Shown here piece after piece: positions 23,348 to 35,375 of a stretch of 64,000 bases of DNA. The DNA comes from Casuarina equisetifolia (Eukaryota; Streptophyta; Magnoliopsida; Fagales; Casuarinaceae): assembly GCA_028551475.1 (NCBI GenBank), contig CM052354.1, positions 13,142,785 through 13,206,784 of the forward strand, read 5' to 3'. A program made the translations under genes and the position numbers. Each line of letters begins with the position of its first letter. The first letter of the stretch is position 1. The notes beneath the pieces were generated by a model. It was not told where the DNA came from, ran no database searches, and saw only the letters and a list, made by a program, of their open reading frames with translations.

Positions 23348-24165
23348 CAAGCTTTGATACCAAGGTAGAACTGTAGTTGGAAAAGATGATAAGAGGCTTG
23401 ACAAAAAAACTAGAGAAAGGCTGGAAATAGAAGAATGAATTTCTTGTATTTTGATTTGTTGATTTTCATCGTTCTCTACAACTTATATTTATAGACAAGT
23501 TCTCGTCAGAAAATCTCAATTGGTTCCTGCATCAGCAAGCAGGGTTGCTTCTTCTCTTCCATATCGCATGGGGTCTTTTTCTTGACCCCAAAACCTCTTT
23601 AGCGGATAACTTTCTCAACCCACTGAGCCACGCATCCACTCGTGGTCGAATCCCTCACAAGCGATAGATTCCATTTCTGTATTATCTTCTCGTACTAGCA
23701 ACAAATGGTGCGAAGCCCCCTCGCCCTCCTGATACCACGTCGTAGGGGCCAAACAAGGGGCTGCAAGATCCATGATAAACACTCGATCAAGACAAGGCAC
23801 CAGAACAACTCTGGCCTTCTCAGCAGCTTGTCTCCCAAGATAAGTCGGTGATCGTCCATCTCGACTACCCAAAATGTGGCCTTCACAAACTGAAAAGTCC
23901 TGGCTGTAATGTCATGGTCCGCTTGTCTTCGGCCCATGTGATGTCCAACCAAAGCTTGCCTGGACCCCACCCTCGGAACAATCGCGATGGATGTTGGGAG
24001 AAGTCGCATTTTGTCTCCAGCACAACGAAAGAAAATCACAAGAACAATGGAGATTCACTGGAAGTGTAAGACTATCACTAAGGAGTATGTACAAAAGGGG
24101 AGGTGCTAGACAGGCCTAGCCCTTTGCCCATTCCCCTTTCTCGCAGGCACCACACTTCCCCCACA
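23348..24165 (-). mobile_element. Degraded LTR with adjacent PBS and PPT (minus strand)
   Basis: Read on the minus strand, TGGTATCAAAGC at about 23349-23360 matches the usual plant tRNA-iMet primer-binding site. To its right, TGTGGGGGAAG|TGTGG near 24150-24162 looks like a polypurine tract and LTR start. Together they bracket an LTR-sized segment of about 790 bp. The minus-strand ORFs here (up to 114 codons) match nothing I know. Close by, CCATAGG and CCTATGG (24171-24191) form a 7-bp inverted repeat. Boundaries are tentative. Confidence 0.45.
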
Positions 24166-24964
24166 TAAACATCCATAGGCCAAAGACCTATGGGTGTTTT
24201 TCTGCGGTTTATGTGGATTTTGAGATAAATGTTGCAATATGGAGGCAATAGGTTAGTCAATACCTATTTTTCGATTGGTTTCATTTGTTCTCTTTCTTAG
24301 ATATTGAGATTAATGACCCATTCTGACTTTTAATAAACATTGTGTTCTTTACTTTTGATTTGAAATTTTTTGGCAATAGTAAGGAACTTAGCTCCTTTGA
24401 TGCTTGTTGGAATTTGATTAAAAGTGGTTATGCATGTATGTGGTAGTAACTTATGAATTGCATCGTGGCAGACAACAAATCATGTACTGAATAAGGTGAA
24501 AAAATGTCTGATGGGGAGTTTTCTACGGCAGCCCAATTCATTGGATTGCCTTTAACATCTCTTTGTCAGCATATATAATAGATCAAGTATCTAATGGCAT
24601 GAATAGCAAAGGAGCTGACTTTGTAAAGGACAAATTAGCCAGTTCCTTATGGTATTGCTCTCCTAAATATTTTATTCAGTTGCAGCAAAATATTTTTTTC
24701 GTGGGGCTGTGAAAACAAATGCATGCTTTTACGTAGAAAGATACTATTTCACCAATCAAGTAATTTCTGTGAACACCCTTGACAAAAGAACATAGGCATT
24801 TAACAAAAGTCTGTTTTGAGCTTCCAAAATTCACATGTAAGTCTTAGCTTAAACAACGAAGGATTCACTGTTTGAAGTTGAATCTCCCATTTTCGCACAA
24901 TCTGGTCTTTTTATTTTCAATTAAATCCAGAGGAAGGAATCTGTTAGCTAAGCCCTCTCGCAGG

Positions 24965-25266
24965 GTTTTTGTTATTGCCAATATTGTCACGACCTCTCTT
25001 CGTGGAAAGCGTCTTTTTAATCTTCTGTGGCTCTAACAAATTGGATAGAAGGGCCCTTGAAACAAGCTATTGGAATGCTAAAAATGTGCCTTGACGAGGG
25101 ATCAAACCGGCCAGTGGATGCTGCAAAACTGAAGCACATAAGATCTTTTATTAAACTTGTTGTGGCTTATATAAGCTGTTCTGTAGGCAGTTTTATTGTC
25201 AATCTATCTCTTAAAACAATGCTTGGGGATTATCATTTTTATGTTGTCATTTTGAGGCTCTTATGA
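24965..25266 (+). pseudogene. Broken exon of an unidentified gene, unit 2 copy
   Basis: Best-preserved copy. From 25027 it is open for 79 codons, including LKQAIGMLKMCLDEGSNRP and DAAKLKHIRSFIKLVVA, which has an amphipathic-helix look like a HEAT/ARM-type protein. The preceding 60 bp read sensibly only in another frame. Function unknown. Confidence 0.45.
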
Positions 25267-25515
25267 AGAGCAAAGAATCGCAGCTTCTTGGGTTGGAATA
25301 GATGCAGTTGTGCATGTCTTTTTTATTGCGTGCTGGTTATGACAACATTCTATGGTTTGAAGTTTAATGATGCCTTCGTGTTAAATAGGGAAGTAAGTGT
25401 TTTACCCTGTTGGTTTGTTAAAGGCCCTCTAGGAACAGCATTTGGATTTCATCCTGGACTGTGCTATTGGGAATAAATCGAACAGGCATACCAAATGGTC
25501 TTGTTGGGAGCAGAG

Positions 25516-25922
25516 AGTTAGAAGATTAAGTTTTACAAAATAATTAAATTTTGTAGAAAAATTCTTAAACCGAAGTAAAATCCGTAGACACAATGTGTGA
25601 AATGGTATTTGAAATTTGATGATCAATATGTACAAGACTAATCCCTATATATAGGGTGAATAATATTTCTAACTTAGGAAGGAAAAATAAGAAACATAAA
25701 TGATAGGTGACTAATACAAATTAGGAAAAAATTTGAATGTTTCGACAATATAAGGATAATTTTAAACTTGGAAATCATTGACTTGATTTGAATTTGAATT
25801 GTTGTCATCTTTGTGGATCCAGTGGTTGGTGGCCGAGGTTTCTTTGGAAGATTTTGATTTGGTGGTTGATGGAGAATCCGACAATATTGCTTGATTGATG
25901 TGGTGAGATTGTTCCTTTAACA
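25516..25922 (-). mobile_element. Solo LTR (about 407 bp) in unit 2
   Basis: Absent from unit 1, where GGGAGCAGAGGATGC is continuous. Flanked by the 5-bp duplication CAGAG (25511-25515 and 25923-25927). On the minus strand it begins TGTTAAAGG and ends TTCTAACT, so the terminal A of TAACA has apparently changed. A TATA-like CCTATATATAGGG lies inside near 25646. Confidence 0.75.
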
Positions 25923-27497
25923 CAGAGGATGCTTGATCTTTCTCAAAATGGATGAGGAAAGATTATTAGTTTCCCATTCTAGTAGTTTGAGGGAAGCCAT
26001 ACCAGCTAAAATGTGCAGGAAGGTTTAGTGTCTTCAGTGTGAACAATAGTCATCAGATCCACGCCTCCTCTGGAGACCACATCTTTGTGCAAAATTAGAC
26101 GAATTGATAATAAGTGGACAACATTTAAAGCATTTTGCATAGTTAAGTATAGCAGAAACTAAGCACTTCATTTGTTCTGAACTTACTTTTATTTTCCCTT
26201 TGTTTTCATCTCACCGCTTCTGTTTTCTTAATAATAATCTCTAAAGCACAGAAGCATTATATATTTGAGAATTTCAACATATGAACTATTTTCAAGTGAA
26301 AGATTCAATCTTGCATTTAGTATTTTTTTTAATGTTATGATGCACATACTTAATTCATGCATATAAGGTGTTGAAGTCTTTATTATTCCTCTTCAAACTT
26401 GGGGAAGTAAAGACAAGAATGATGTTTTCACAAAGAGAAGTCATTGGCTAAGTTTTAGGAATTGTACTTGGAGGAAAAAGAAGAAAACTCTTTTCACATT
26501 CACTGTCCATAATTAAGAGGAAGAAATTCAATTATTAAGATGACTCTGATTGACTTATAAAAAATAGTTAGATCAATTACTCATTCTACCACGGAGACTT
26601 TTCAAAGTTAAATTAATTCAATATGAAATCTTTAACTACCACATTTACAATATCCTTATAACTATACACCAATAAGGTGGAAGGGATGGCTAGCTCAAGG
26701 ACTAACCCAAAAGCCACGAAGATAAGCATGTACTTGTTTATTTTCTCACGAAAATTTCATGCGGCGGGTTGCCAAAGTTTTGTTGGAAGTGAAAGAGGCT
26801 GGTGGAAAGGACAAGGCCACTTTACTTCATTAACTCTGAGCAAAAAGCAAGAAATAAATTATTATATGCGAATCCTGAATTCAGGACTGATTAAATGAAA
26901 TGTGTCAGCATATGATAAGTTATGAACTTAAGAAGCACATGATTATGAGATGTAATTGGGTTTCTGTTCTCATGTATCTCTCTTCAATTATGCAATCATG
27001 ACAAGTGATTAGGACTTCACTGGCCTTCACTTTCCTTTCTCTTTCCCTCACCCCGTTTTAGTTAATGCCTCTTCCATCCATCATTCGGAGGAATCTTCCT
27101 AGAAGTAGCATTCTTCGTTGGCAAATCAGGCATCCGTTTGAAAAAGGTTATCTGCAAACAAAATTATTTTTAAACTTTCAGTTGGTACTAGACCATTTCA
27201 CTGGAGATTTTAATAGAACAAGATGCGCTGTCGAGGACAAATCTCTCAAGTACCAGAAATTCCGTGTGGCGTGACGTAGTGAGCAGGCTTTGCCGTGTCA
27301 GATTGTCTATCCTCATTCTGAAACCTTAAAAAGTCCCTTTCAGAGGAACAGGGACAGGCTGATTACGACCCCTTCGAAACGCAATCATTCCTAATTGCTC
27401 CATAAACCCTACAAATATCCTCAGCCAGGTACGTTAATAGATCACTCTTTCCTTCCCTGCTTAGGAGCAAGCGTTGTTTTCTTTGGAAGCACAGAAA

Positions 27498-27995
27498 ATG
27501 CAGTACGTCGTGGATTTGCGCTTTCTTGTTCCACCGATCATAAGTCTCAGTCTTGGGGCCCTGAAGTTCCTAGGCTTGTACAGGAATCTAGACCTTAACT
27601 TGAAAACTGAAATTCAAGAGCATCCCATTTTTCTCATGTTTCTTATCATTACCACGTTTACTTTCCTTTTGATCTCTGTCAAGCTCCCTCTCACTCTAGA
27701 ACCGATCCGCATGCGGGTGGGAGATGTTTCTATCCCCTTGACACTCTCATTGCTGGCCTCATTCATTTTCTCCCCATCACTTTTCTGGGTTACATTTCTC
27801 ATATTTATCATCATCTCACCATGGGATCGGACCGTATTGGACGTGTTCAAGTGCTGCATGTGTTCGTTATTTCGCACTCTCTAGTCCATTCTTACTCTCG
27901 TTATCCTCTGTGTCACCGAATATCATGAAGAAACACAACTGATACCTCCTTCCATTGAAATTGAATTGGTGGATATTGAACAAGGCATAGACTAA
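27498..27995 (+). pseudogene. Unidentified small membrane protein, copy 2 (one nonsense codon)
   Basis: Same gene as copy 1. From ATG at 27498 the frame runs to TAG at 27882-27884, where copies 1 and 3 have CAG or CAA (Gln), so a C-to-T change made the stop. Downstream the frame stays open to TAA at 27993-27995 and still encodes the conserved tail HEETQLIPPSIEIELVDIEQ. It lacks the same 75 bp as copy 1. All else is intact, so the loss looks recent. Confidence 0.65.
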
Positions 27996-28424
27996 CGTAA
28001 CCCAAACCGACATGTGAGTTCTTTAACTGTTACTTATCTTGGTGGATGTGTTTCATCATCGAACCTCGTAAAGTGGATCGGATAGAATCCAAACAGCCAA
28101 CAGTTTAATTGACAAGCATCTTTCTTCTTCTTCTTCTTGTTTTCCTGTTTCATTGAACTTAGGGTGTGGCGATCTCAAGAATAAGAATTGCCAAATCCTG
28201 AAGTTGAAACTGAAGAGAGCAGTGCAGTCACCAACGCGAGAGGCCCTTCTTTTAAGGGAAGTGTCGTGAGTATTTGTCTTCTGAATAAAAAGGTTGTGAG
28301 TTTGCATTATTCTATGTAATGATTTTATATTTTGTATTGTTATCACGCACGAGTTAGTTAACACATAAATAAGTTCCTCAACATTTTCTGGTGAAAGTTC
28401 TAAAAATACTATCATGGTTTACCA

Positions 28425-28552
28425 AAAAAAAGAAAAAGAAAAGAAAAGAAAAGAAAAGAAAAGAAAAGAAAAGAAAGAAAGATGGAAAGAAAGAAAGAAA
28501 AGAAAAGAAAGAAAGAAAGAAGGAAAGAAAGAAAGAAAAGAAAAGAAAAGAA
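28425..28552 (+). repeat. AAAG/AAAAG microsatellite, unit 2
   Basis: About 128 bp of AAAAG then AAAG repeats, with a few G substitutions. Same location relative to the membrane-protein gene as 17627 and 35850, but twice as long as in unit 1. The ORFs reported across it are low-complexity artefacts. Confidence 0.9.
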
Positions 28553-30214
28553 ATGAATGACTATGAGTTGGATCATTTGATGAGAAAGGAATGACTTCAA
28601 ATAAATCATATAAATAAGACTTTGTATGCCATATTAAATGATATAGTTTATTACTGGAGCATCATTGACTTGGATTCTTTCATTTAACTTTATCAAAACA
28701 ACTAAGATGAATCCAAAAAGAGTCCATATGAGAAAGATTTCGTATCTTTCACTTTCTTTTGTTGATTCGAAGTGTGAAAACGACTAAAAGCTAATTATTA
28801 GTCTAAGCATAATCTTTGTTTTTGGCCAAGCCACTAACTTGTCTAATGTGAATGTTTCTAAGAATACCAGTCATTAGAGTTAGAAGACTTAAAGACCAAC
28901 CCAAAAACAAATTTAAAAGTTGAAAGGACATTTCTTTTATATAATCTTTAAGAGATAATGCTTTTAGTGTGAGACTTTCATTTTGCACATAGTCAAATCC
29001 TTTATATATTGACAAACAAATTCGAAATTATGTCTGGGTTTTTCAAGGAAAATAGGTGATTGAGGCATAAATGAATAGAACTAACTGTTCTTCTTCCCAA
29101 AAGGATAAATTATTCCGTCTTGCACTAAGTTCCATGTAAATTTATTGATATGCTTGGAATTACAGAAATGGGAAAAAGAGAGGTGAAGAATATTGTATTG
29201 AGAGATAAACATGGGTCATGTCGTATATATACACTTAAAAACATGATGAACAATGAAAATATACGTAACTTAGGATAAATGAATCCTTACATTAATGAAT
29301 CAACAATTTGCCCATTAATTTCGTGGTTTTTATGCACCAAAGAATCCACTAGAAACTATTTTTTCTTTTGGTGGTCCCACTTTTGTTTTTTTCTTAAAGT
29401 TATTGTAGCAAGCTCACAAATTGATACAATATACATAAGATTTTTTAAATCCTTGTATTTAGACGTAATTCAGGAGAAACTTAAGTTATTATTTTGTCCT
29501 ACATGAATTAATATTTTGCCTTTGTCCCCTCTTTTGACTTTACAATTAGCATGCTGAGGTACAATCTCTTCGCAGGAATGAATGGTTGAGAAGAACATAC
29601 TGCATGGTTACTTATAGCAGAAACTAAGTGCTCTCCTTTTTATAAGCTTACTTTCATTTCCCATTCATTTTCATTTCATTACTTCTATTTTTCTAATAAT
29701 AATCTCTAAAACACAAATTCTTTTCCAATATCTTTTTTATTTTTTTCTCCAACTAAGTTGCCCGAAGCCTTGTGTATTCCATGTTCAGCTAAGAGTAGAA
29801 CTGCTCCAAATAGTCCGCAATTGACCAAAATTGTAAAATCGGTGATCCAGTTTCAAGCAAAAGATTCAAACCTAGTTTTAGTAGGACAAGACACTGCAGC
29901 CAATTTGTCTAGTTGATATAAACTATCAATGTTTTTTTTTTAATATTACAACACACATTTCTAACTCATGCACATAAGGGTCGAATTTTGAACCTTATAC
30001 TTAGAGTTCTTATTAGCTGACCAATAATCTAACTAGCTATTCAATGTTAGCTATTACCTTGCCATCAAAAAATTCTCTTTGGACTCTTGGTTAAAGAGAA
30101 GAAGGGATGATATCTCACGAAGAGAACTCATTGATGAGCTTCCAGGAATTATACTCTAAAAATAAGATGGCAAGAGGCATTGAATTCACAAAAATGTGAC
30201 GTTCTGTGGCATCG

Positions 30215-30445
30215 ATTTAAAAGTATAGAAAGACTTGGCGACCCAAAATTGGCGTAGAGGATTCATTACCACTTTGGGTAGATCCCAAAGGAACTTGCTT
30301 ACTCAACCGAAATATATCCTTGTAGAAAAAGAAAGAAAGCAGGTGCAAAGACCCTACCATCTTTATTTGAAAGGTGCCGGTGGAAAGACAAGGCTACTTT
30401 ACTCATCTCTCTGTGCTCAAAGTAACAAATAAATTATTATATCCA
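30215..30445 (+). pseudogene. E block, unit 2: exon-like fragment
   Basis: Copy of the 37589-37855 fragment with frameshifts. The ORF from 30235 reads the homologous DNA in another frame and is not meaningful. Confidence 0.4.
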
Positions 30446-30845
30446 GATCCTGAATTCAGGACATGTCTTTGTTAAGTGAATGGTGTCAGCATATAGCAAG
30501 TTATGAAATTAAGTTTAAAAAAACAAAAGGCAATGAGATTGGGTTAGAACGAATTGAAGAAGATGCATTAGATTATTCTAAGAATGTTATGGGTTTCGTC
30601 CGATTGCACCTCGTTTGAAAAAACATAAGGCAATGAGATTGGGTTAGAATGAATTGAAGAAGATGCATTAGATTATTCTAAGAATGTTATGGGTTTCGTC
30701 CTCTCGCACCTCTTTTAAGTACATGCAATCATTGACCAAGTGTTGTAAACAAAAGTAAAAAGTCTTATGTTAAATTTTGAGTTTTCTAATAAAATTTCGG
30801 AGCCAAAGTTGATTTCTTACTGAAATCCAAGACCATACCTTCTTT

Positions 30846-31085
30846 CTCATGTTTCGTATCATTACCATTTTTACCTTTCTTTTCATCCCTCTCAAGCTTC
30901 TTCTCATGAACCAATCCACGTGAGAGCGGGACATTGCGCTATTCCCTAGCCAGCCAACTCCGGTCACTCTACAACCAATCCGCATGCAAGTGGGAGATTT
31001 TTCTATTCCCTTGGCACTCTCATTGCCGGCTTCAAGTGCTGCATGTGTTGGTTATTTCACACTTTTCAATCAATTCTTATAGCAT
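30846..31085 (+). pseudogene. F block, unit 2: decayed membrane-protein relative
   Basis: Carries the same landmarks as the F copies at 19930 and 21793 (CATGAACCAATCCACGTGAGAGC, then CAAGTGGGAGATTTTTC). Interrupted frame. A short local duplication upstream (about 30500-30600 repeated at 30603-30700) is unique to this unit. Confidence 0.55.
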
Positions 31086-31604
31086 ATGAATGATTTCTCC
31101 AGATTGTCTGATGGAAGTTCCAATATTAGCTTGTGTTTACAAGATGATTGTTGACTTTTGCTTCTTCTATTTAACTCATCAGAACAGTGAAGTTGTATAG
31201 AAGTGCATCTTTTTAGTTCTCTGTGGCTCTAACAAATTGGATAGAAGTGCCCTGAAACAAGCTACTGGAATGCTAAAATCTGCCTTGACGAGGGATCAAG
31301 CCGTCCAGTTGATCCTGCACTACTGAAGCATACAAGATCTTCTTTTATACATGTTGTGGCGCATATAAGCTGTTCTGTAGGCAGTTTTATTGTAAATCTA
31401 TCTCTTGAAACAGTGCTTAAAGATTATTATTATTGTTATATTTTCATTCTGAAGCTCTTATGAAGAGCAAAGAATCGCAGCTTCTAGGGATGGAATAGTT
31501 GCAGCTGCGCATGTCTTTTTGATTACGTGCTGCTTATGACGACATTCTATATGGTTTGAAGTTTAATGATGCCTTTCTATTAAATGGGGAAGTAAGTGTT
31601 TTAC

Positions 31605-31989
31605 TGATCTAGATCTGAATCGTTCAGCAACTGAAAGGCATGACGACGAGCGGCTTGAGACCTAGTGTTTGGGCCTTCAAGCACAAAATCTGCAGCGGGA
31701 TTCGGACGGGAACATCTCCGTCGACCGATTGTGGAAGTAGATCAAACACACGGAGGAGGATTGAGTTCAAACCGGGAACTCTAACGGGGTTTCTCAAACA
31801 TTCTAGACAATTCCGCCATGCTGCACAGCAGGTTACAAAAAAGGGTTTCTTTCCCTACTGGGTCGGATTAATTACAGTACAACTTGGCCCAGCCCCTTCT
31901 ACAAGTCCTAACGCCCATACCCTTTACAGTTTAAGAACCCAACCCATTTAACCCAGCTAGAGAATACAAAATATTTCATACCGGTAACA
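31605..31989. mobile_element. Solo LTR (385 bp) in unit 3
   Basis: Starts TGATCTAGATC and ends CCGGTAACA (TG...CA), flanked on both sides by TTTAC (31600-31604 and 31990-31994). Units 1 and 2 have the uninterrupted sequence GTGTTTTACCCTGTTGG. It is more GC-rich than its surroundings. The ORF at 31640-31951 lies wholly within it and is not a host gene. Confidence 0.85.
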
Positions 31990-31994
31990 TTTAC

Positions 31995-34802
31995 CCTGTT
32001 GGTTTCCTAGAGGCCCTCTAGGAACAGTATTTGGATTTCATTCCCGACTATGCTATTGGGAATAAATCAAACAGGCAGACCAAATGATCTTGTTGGAAGC
32101 AGAGGATGCTTGATCTTTCTCAAAATGGAAGAGGAAAGATTATTAGTTTCCCATTTTAGTAGTTTGAGGGCAGCCATACCAGCTAAAATGTGCAGGAAGG
32201 TTTAATGTCTTCACTGTCAACAACGAATGCTGTTTTTGGTAATACTAGTCATCAGATCCACATCTCTTTGGAAAACCACATCTCTATGCAAAATTAGACG
32301 AACTGATAATTAGTGGACAACATTTAAAGCATTTTGCATAGTTAAGTATAGCAGAAACTAAGCGCTCCATTTGTTCTTAACTTACTTTCATTTTCCCGTT
32401 GTTTTCATCTCACCGCTTCTGTTTTCTCAATAATAATAATTTCTAAAGTACAGAAGCGTTGTTTATCTCATGTTCGGCTGAGGGTAGAACTGCTAGAACT
32501 GCTCCAATGGTGCACAGTCCACAATTGTCAAAATCACCGATCAACCTTGCTCCCGAGGATTCCACCCTTCGTTAATGTATTTTCCTTGGGAGAATTCCAA
32601 CATATAACCTATTTTTCAGTGAAAGATGCAATCCCTCATTTAGTATTTTTTTTTGATATTACAATATATACATTTAATTCTGTATATAAGATGTCAAATC
32701 TTAAACTTTACATTTGAAATCTTTACTATTTCACGACTAAACTAGCTGACTAAGTAATCTTTTAATGTGACAAAATCACTACTAAACTTTTAAGATTGCC
32801 TTTCATTAGAACATCCTCTTTGGACTCTTAAGGGGAAGTAAAGACAAGAACGATGTTTTCACAAAGAGAAATCATTGGCTGAATTTCAGGAATTCTACTT
32901 TGGAGTAAGAAGAAGAAAACTCTTTTCACATTCACTATCCAAAATCAAGAAGAAGAAATGCAATTATTGAGACGACTTTGATTGACTTATAAAAAACAGC
33001 GAGACCAATTACTCATTTTACAACTGAGATTTTTCAAAGTTAAATTAATTCAATATCAAATCCTTAACCACCAGTTTTACAATATCCTTATAACTATACA
33101 CCAATAAGGTGGAAGGGGTGGCTAGCTCAAGGACTAACCCAAAAGCCACGAAGATAAGCATGTACTTGTTTATTTTCTTACAAAAGCTTATGTTACCAAA
33201 AGTTTTGTCGGAAGTGATAGAGCCAAAAAGAAAGAAAGCTCTGTCAACTTTCTTTGAAAGAGGCCGGTGGGAAGGACAAGGTCACTTTACTTCGTCATTC
33301 GCTGAGCAAAAAGCAAGAAATAAATTATTATATCAAAATCCTGAATTCAGGACAGATAAAATGAAATCTGTCAGCATATAATAACTTATGAATTTAAGCC
33401 TATAAAAACAAATGACAACTGAGATTGCGATATAATTAATTGAAGCTGGTGATTCTGGGACGTAACGGGTTTCCGTTCTCATATATCTCTCTTCAATATA
33501 TGCAATCATGATTAGTGATTAAGATTCACTTCCTCTCCTTTTTCTTACGCGCACACTGAAGCCGTTCAGTTTACCTATTCCATCCATCATTCAGCAGGAA
33601 TGTTCCTAGAAACAGCATTCTTCGTTGACAAATCAGGCACCCGCTTGAAAAGCTTATCTGCGAACAAAATTATTTGCAATGACGGATGGACCTGCCTCGG
33701 AAGTAATTGGGAGGTCCATAGGCTACAGTCGAGATGGTAAAAAGGGTTTAATAGTATTTCTAATTGACTTGAATATGTCTTAGAATGGATTGTTGTTTTT
33801 CAGTTTAACCTATTAAATAAAAGTTTGGCAAGTGTTACAAGTTATTAAAAATAGAAATTAAAAAATTGGGAGACGAAGATATGATGTGTATTTAATTAGT
33901 AAAAGAGAAAGAAGGTTTATTGCGGAAACGTCCATGGCTTTGGCTTTTATTAAAGACGCTTTTGGATAGTTATTGTCCATTTGGATCCAAGGCAGGCGAG
34001 GATAGAACACTAATCATGAAGCAAACTACTAGGAAACTAAATGGATCGTTCCAAACATTGCGAGTCAAGAGAAACCTTCAAACAATTTTTTTTTATTTTA
34101 TTTTATTTTATTTTTTTATTTTTTTAAACAAGTTTACTAGTAGACCTAAAAACCAAAATCACACCAAAAGGTAAAGGTAAAATTTAAATAAAAAAATTAT
34201 TTTTCCGATTTATGAATTAATTTTTGACTTAATTTTTAAGTTTTTTGAGATATCAAAATTTAAATTAATTAACCTAATTTATTTTCATTACTTTTTAACC
34301 ATTACTAAAATCAGGAACCTTTTAACATATATGAGGTATTCACAATTATTGTGCCACTTCAAAGAGGTATAAAATATTGACGTAAAATTTAAATAAACAA
34401 AATTATTTTAACTTATAAATTACTTTTAAGTTAGATAATATTACTCAATTATTGCCAATCCATGAACCACTTTAGAAACTACCTAATCTCGATGCCTAAC
34501 ACTCTACTTTCATTCCAATGGAGATCTTAATGTACAAGACACGCCCCGACGTGGGAAAAAGCCCCCAGTTATCAGAAACTTATGTGGGGCATAAAGCAGT
34601 GAGTAAACTTTATTGTGTCAAATTGTCTATTCTTATTTTTTAACCTTGAAAGTCCCTTTCAAAGGAATAGACCCCTTCGAAACGCAACCATTCCTAACTG
34701 CTCCATAAACCCTACAAATATCCTCAGCCAAGTACGATAATAGATCACTCTTTCGCTTCCCTGGTTAGAAGCACACAATTGTTCTCTTTGGAAGCACAGA
34801 AA
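31995..34802. other. Unit 3 upstream of membrane-protein copy 3: no intact gene
   Basis: 31995-33675 follows block B of units 1 and 2. 33230-33360 resembles the E block (FFERGRWEGQGHF against LFERCRWK), so that exon-like piece exists twice per unit. 33680-34515 is an insertion absent from the other units; it begins near GCAATGACGGATGG, is AT-rich, and includes a TTTTA run at 34087-34130. I see no terminal repeats that would name it. Confidence 0.45.
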
Positions 34803-35375
34803 ATGCAGTTCCTCGTGGATTTGCGCTTTCTTGTTCCACCGGTCATGAGTCTCAGCCTTGGGGCCCTGAAGTTCCTAGTATTGTACAGGAATCAAGACCT
34901 TAACTTGGAAATTGAAATCCAAGAGCATCCCATTTTTCTCCTGTTTCTTATAATCACCATATTTACTTTCCTTTTCATCTCTGTCAAGCTCCCTCTCACA
35001 ACTGTTGAACCAGTCCACGTGTGGGCGTCACATTTCTCAATTCCCTTAGCAGCTCCGTTGCAAGCCTTACTTGCTCTAGAACCAATCCGCATGCGGGTGG
35101 GAGATGTTTCTGTCCCCTTGACACTTTCATTGTTGGCCTCATTCATTTTCTCCCCATCACTTTTCTGGGTTACATTTCTCATATTTATCATCATCTCACC
35201 GTGGTATGAAACCCTCTTGGATGTGTTCAAGTGCTGCATGTGTTCATTATTTCATATTCTCCAATCCATTCCTACTCTTATTATCTTCTGTGTCACCGAA
35301 CATCATGAAGAAACACAGCTGATGCGTCCTTCCATTGAAATTGAATTGGTGGATATTGAAAAAAGCAACCCGTAA
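34803..35375 (+). CDS. Unidentified small multi-pass membrane protein, copy 3 (longest)
   Basis: 190 codons from ATG at 34803. Same layout as copy 1: N-terminal span, IFLLFLIITIFTFLFISVKL, a double span LLASFIFSPSLFWVTFLIF, SIPTLIIFCV, and a tail ending EIELVDIEKSNP. It holds a 25-residue segment missing from copies 1 and 2 (VEPVHVWASHFSIPL...). That segment resembles the next one (LEPIRMRVGDVSVPL...), with the two GAACCA landmarks 72 bp apart (35007 and 35079), so the protein contains a 24-residue tandem repeat. F blocks also keep this segment, which points to loss in copies 1 and 2. No known family recognised; probably an endomembrane or plasma membrane protein from its spans. Confidence 0.6.
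   Translation: MQFLVDLRFLVPPVMSLSLGALKFLVLYRNQDLNLEIEIQEHPIFLLFLIITIFTFLFISVKLPLTTVEPVHVWASHFSIPLAAPLQALLALEPIRMRVGDVSVPLTLSLLASFIFSPSLFWVTFLIFIIISPWYETLLDVFKCCMCSLFHILQSIPTLIIFCVTEHHEETQLMRPSIEIELVDIEKSNP

Larger units (their letters stand above)
24199..31200. repeat. Segmental duplication, unit 2
   Basis: Starts with the MAMYB 3'-flank sequence also seen at 13165 and lacks about 700 bp of block A (the equivalent of 13450-14140). It carries a solo LTR at 25516, copy 2 of the membrane-protein gene, an enlarged AAAG tract, one E block and one F block. It ends in F at GTTGTAT (about 31197), where unit 3 begins. Confidence 0.85.

Noticed and set aside
28391-28609. Lys/Glu-rich and Phe/Leu-rich ORFs
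   Set aside because: Translations of the AAAG microsatellite and its complement.
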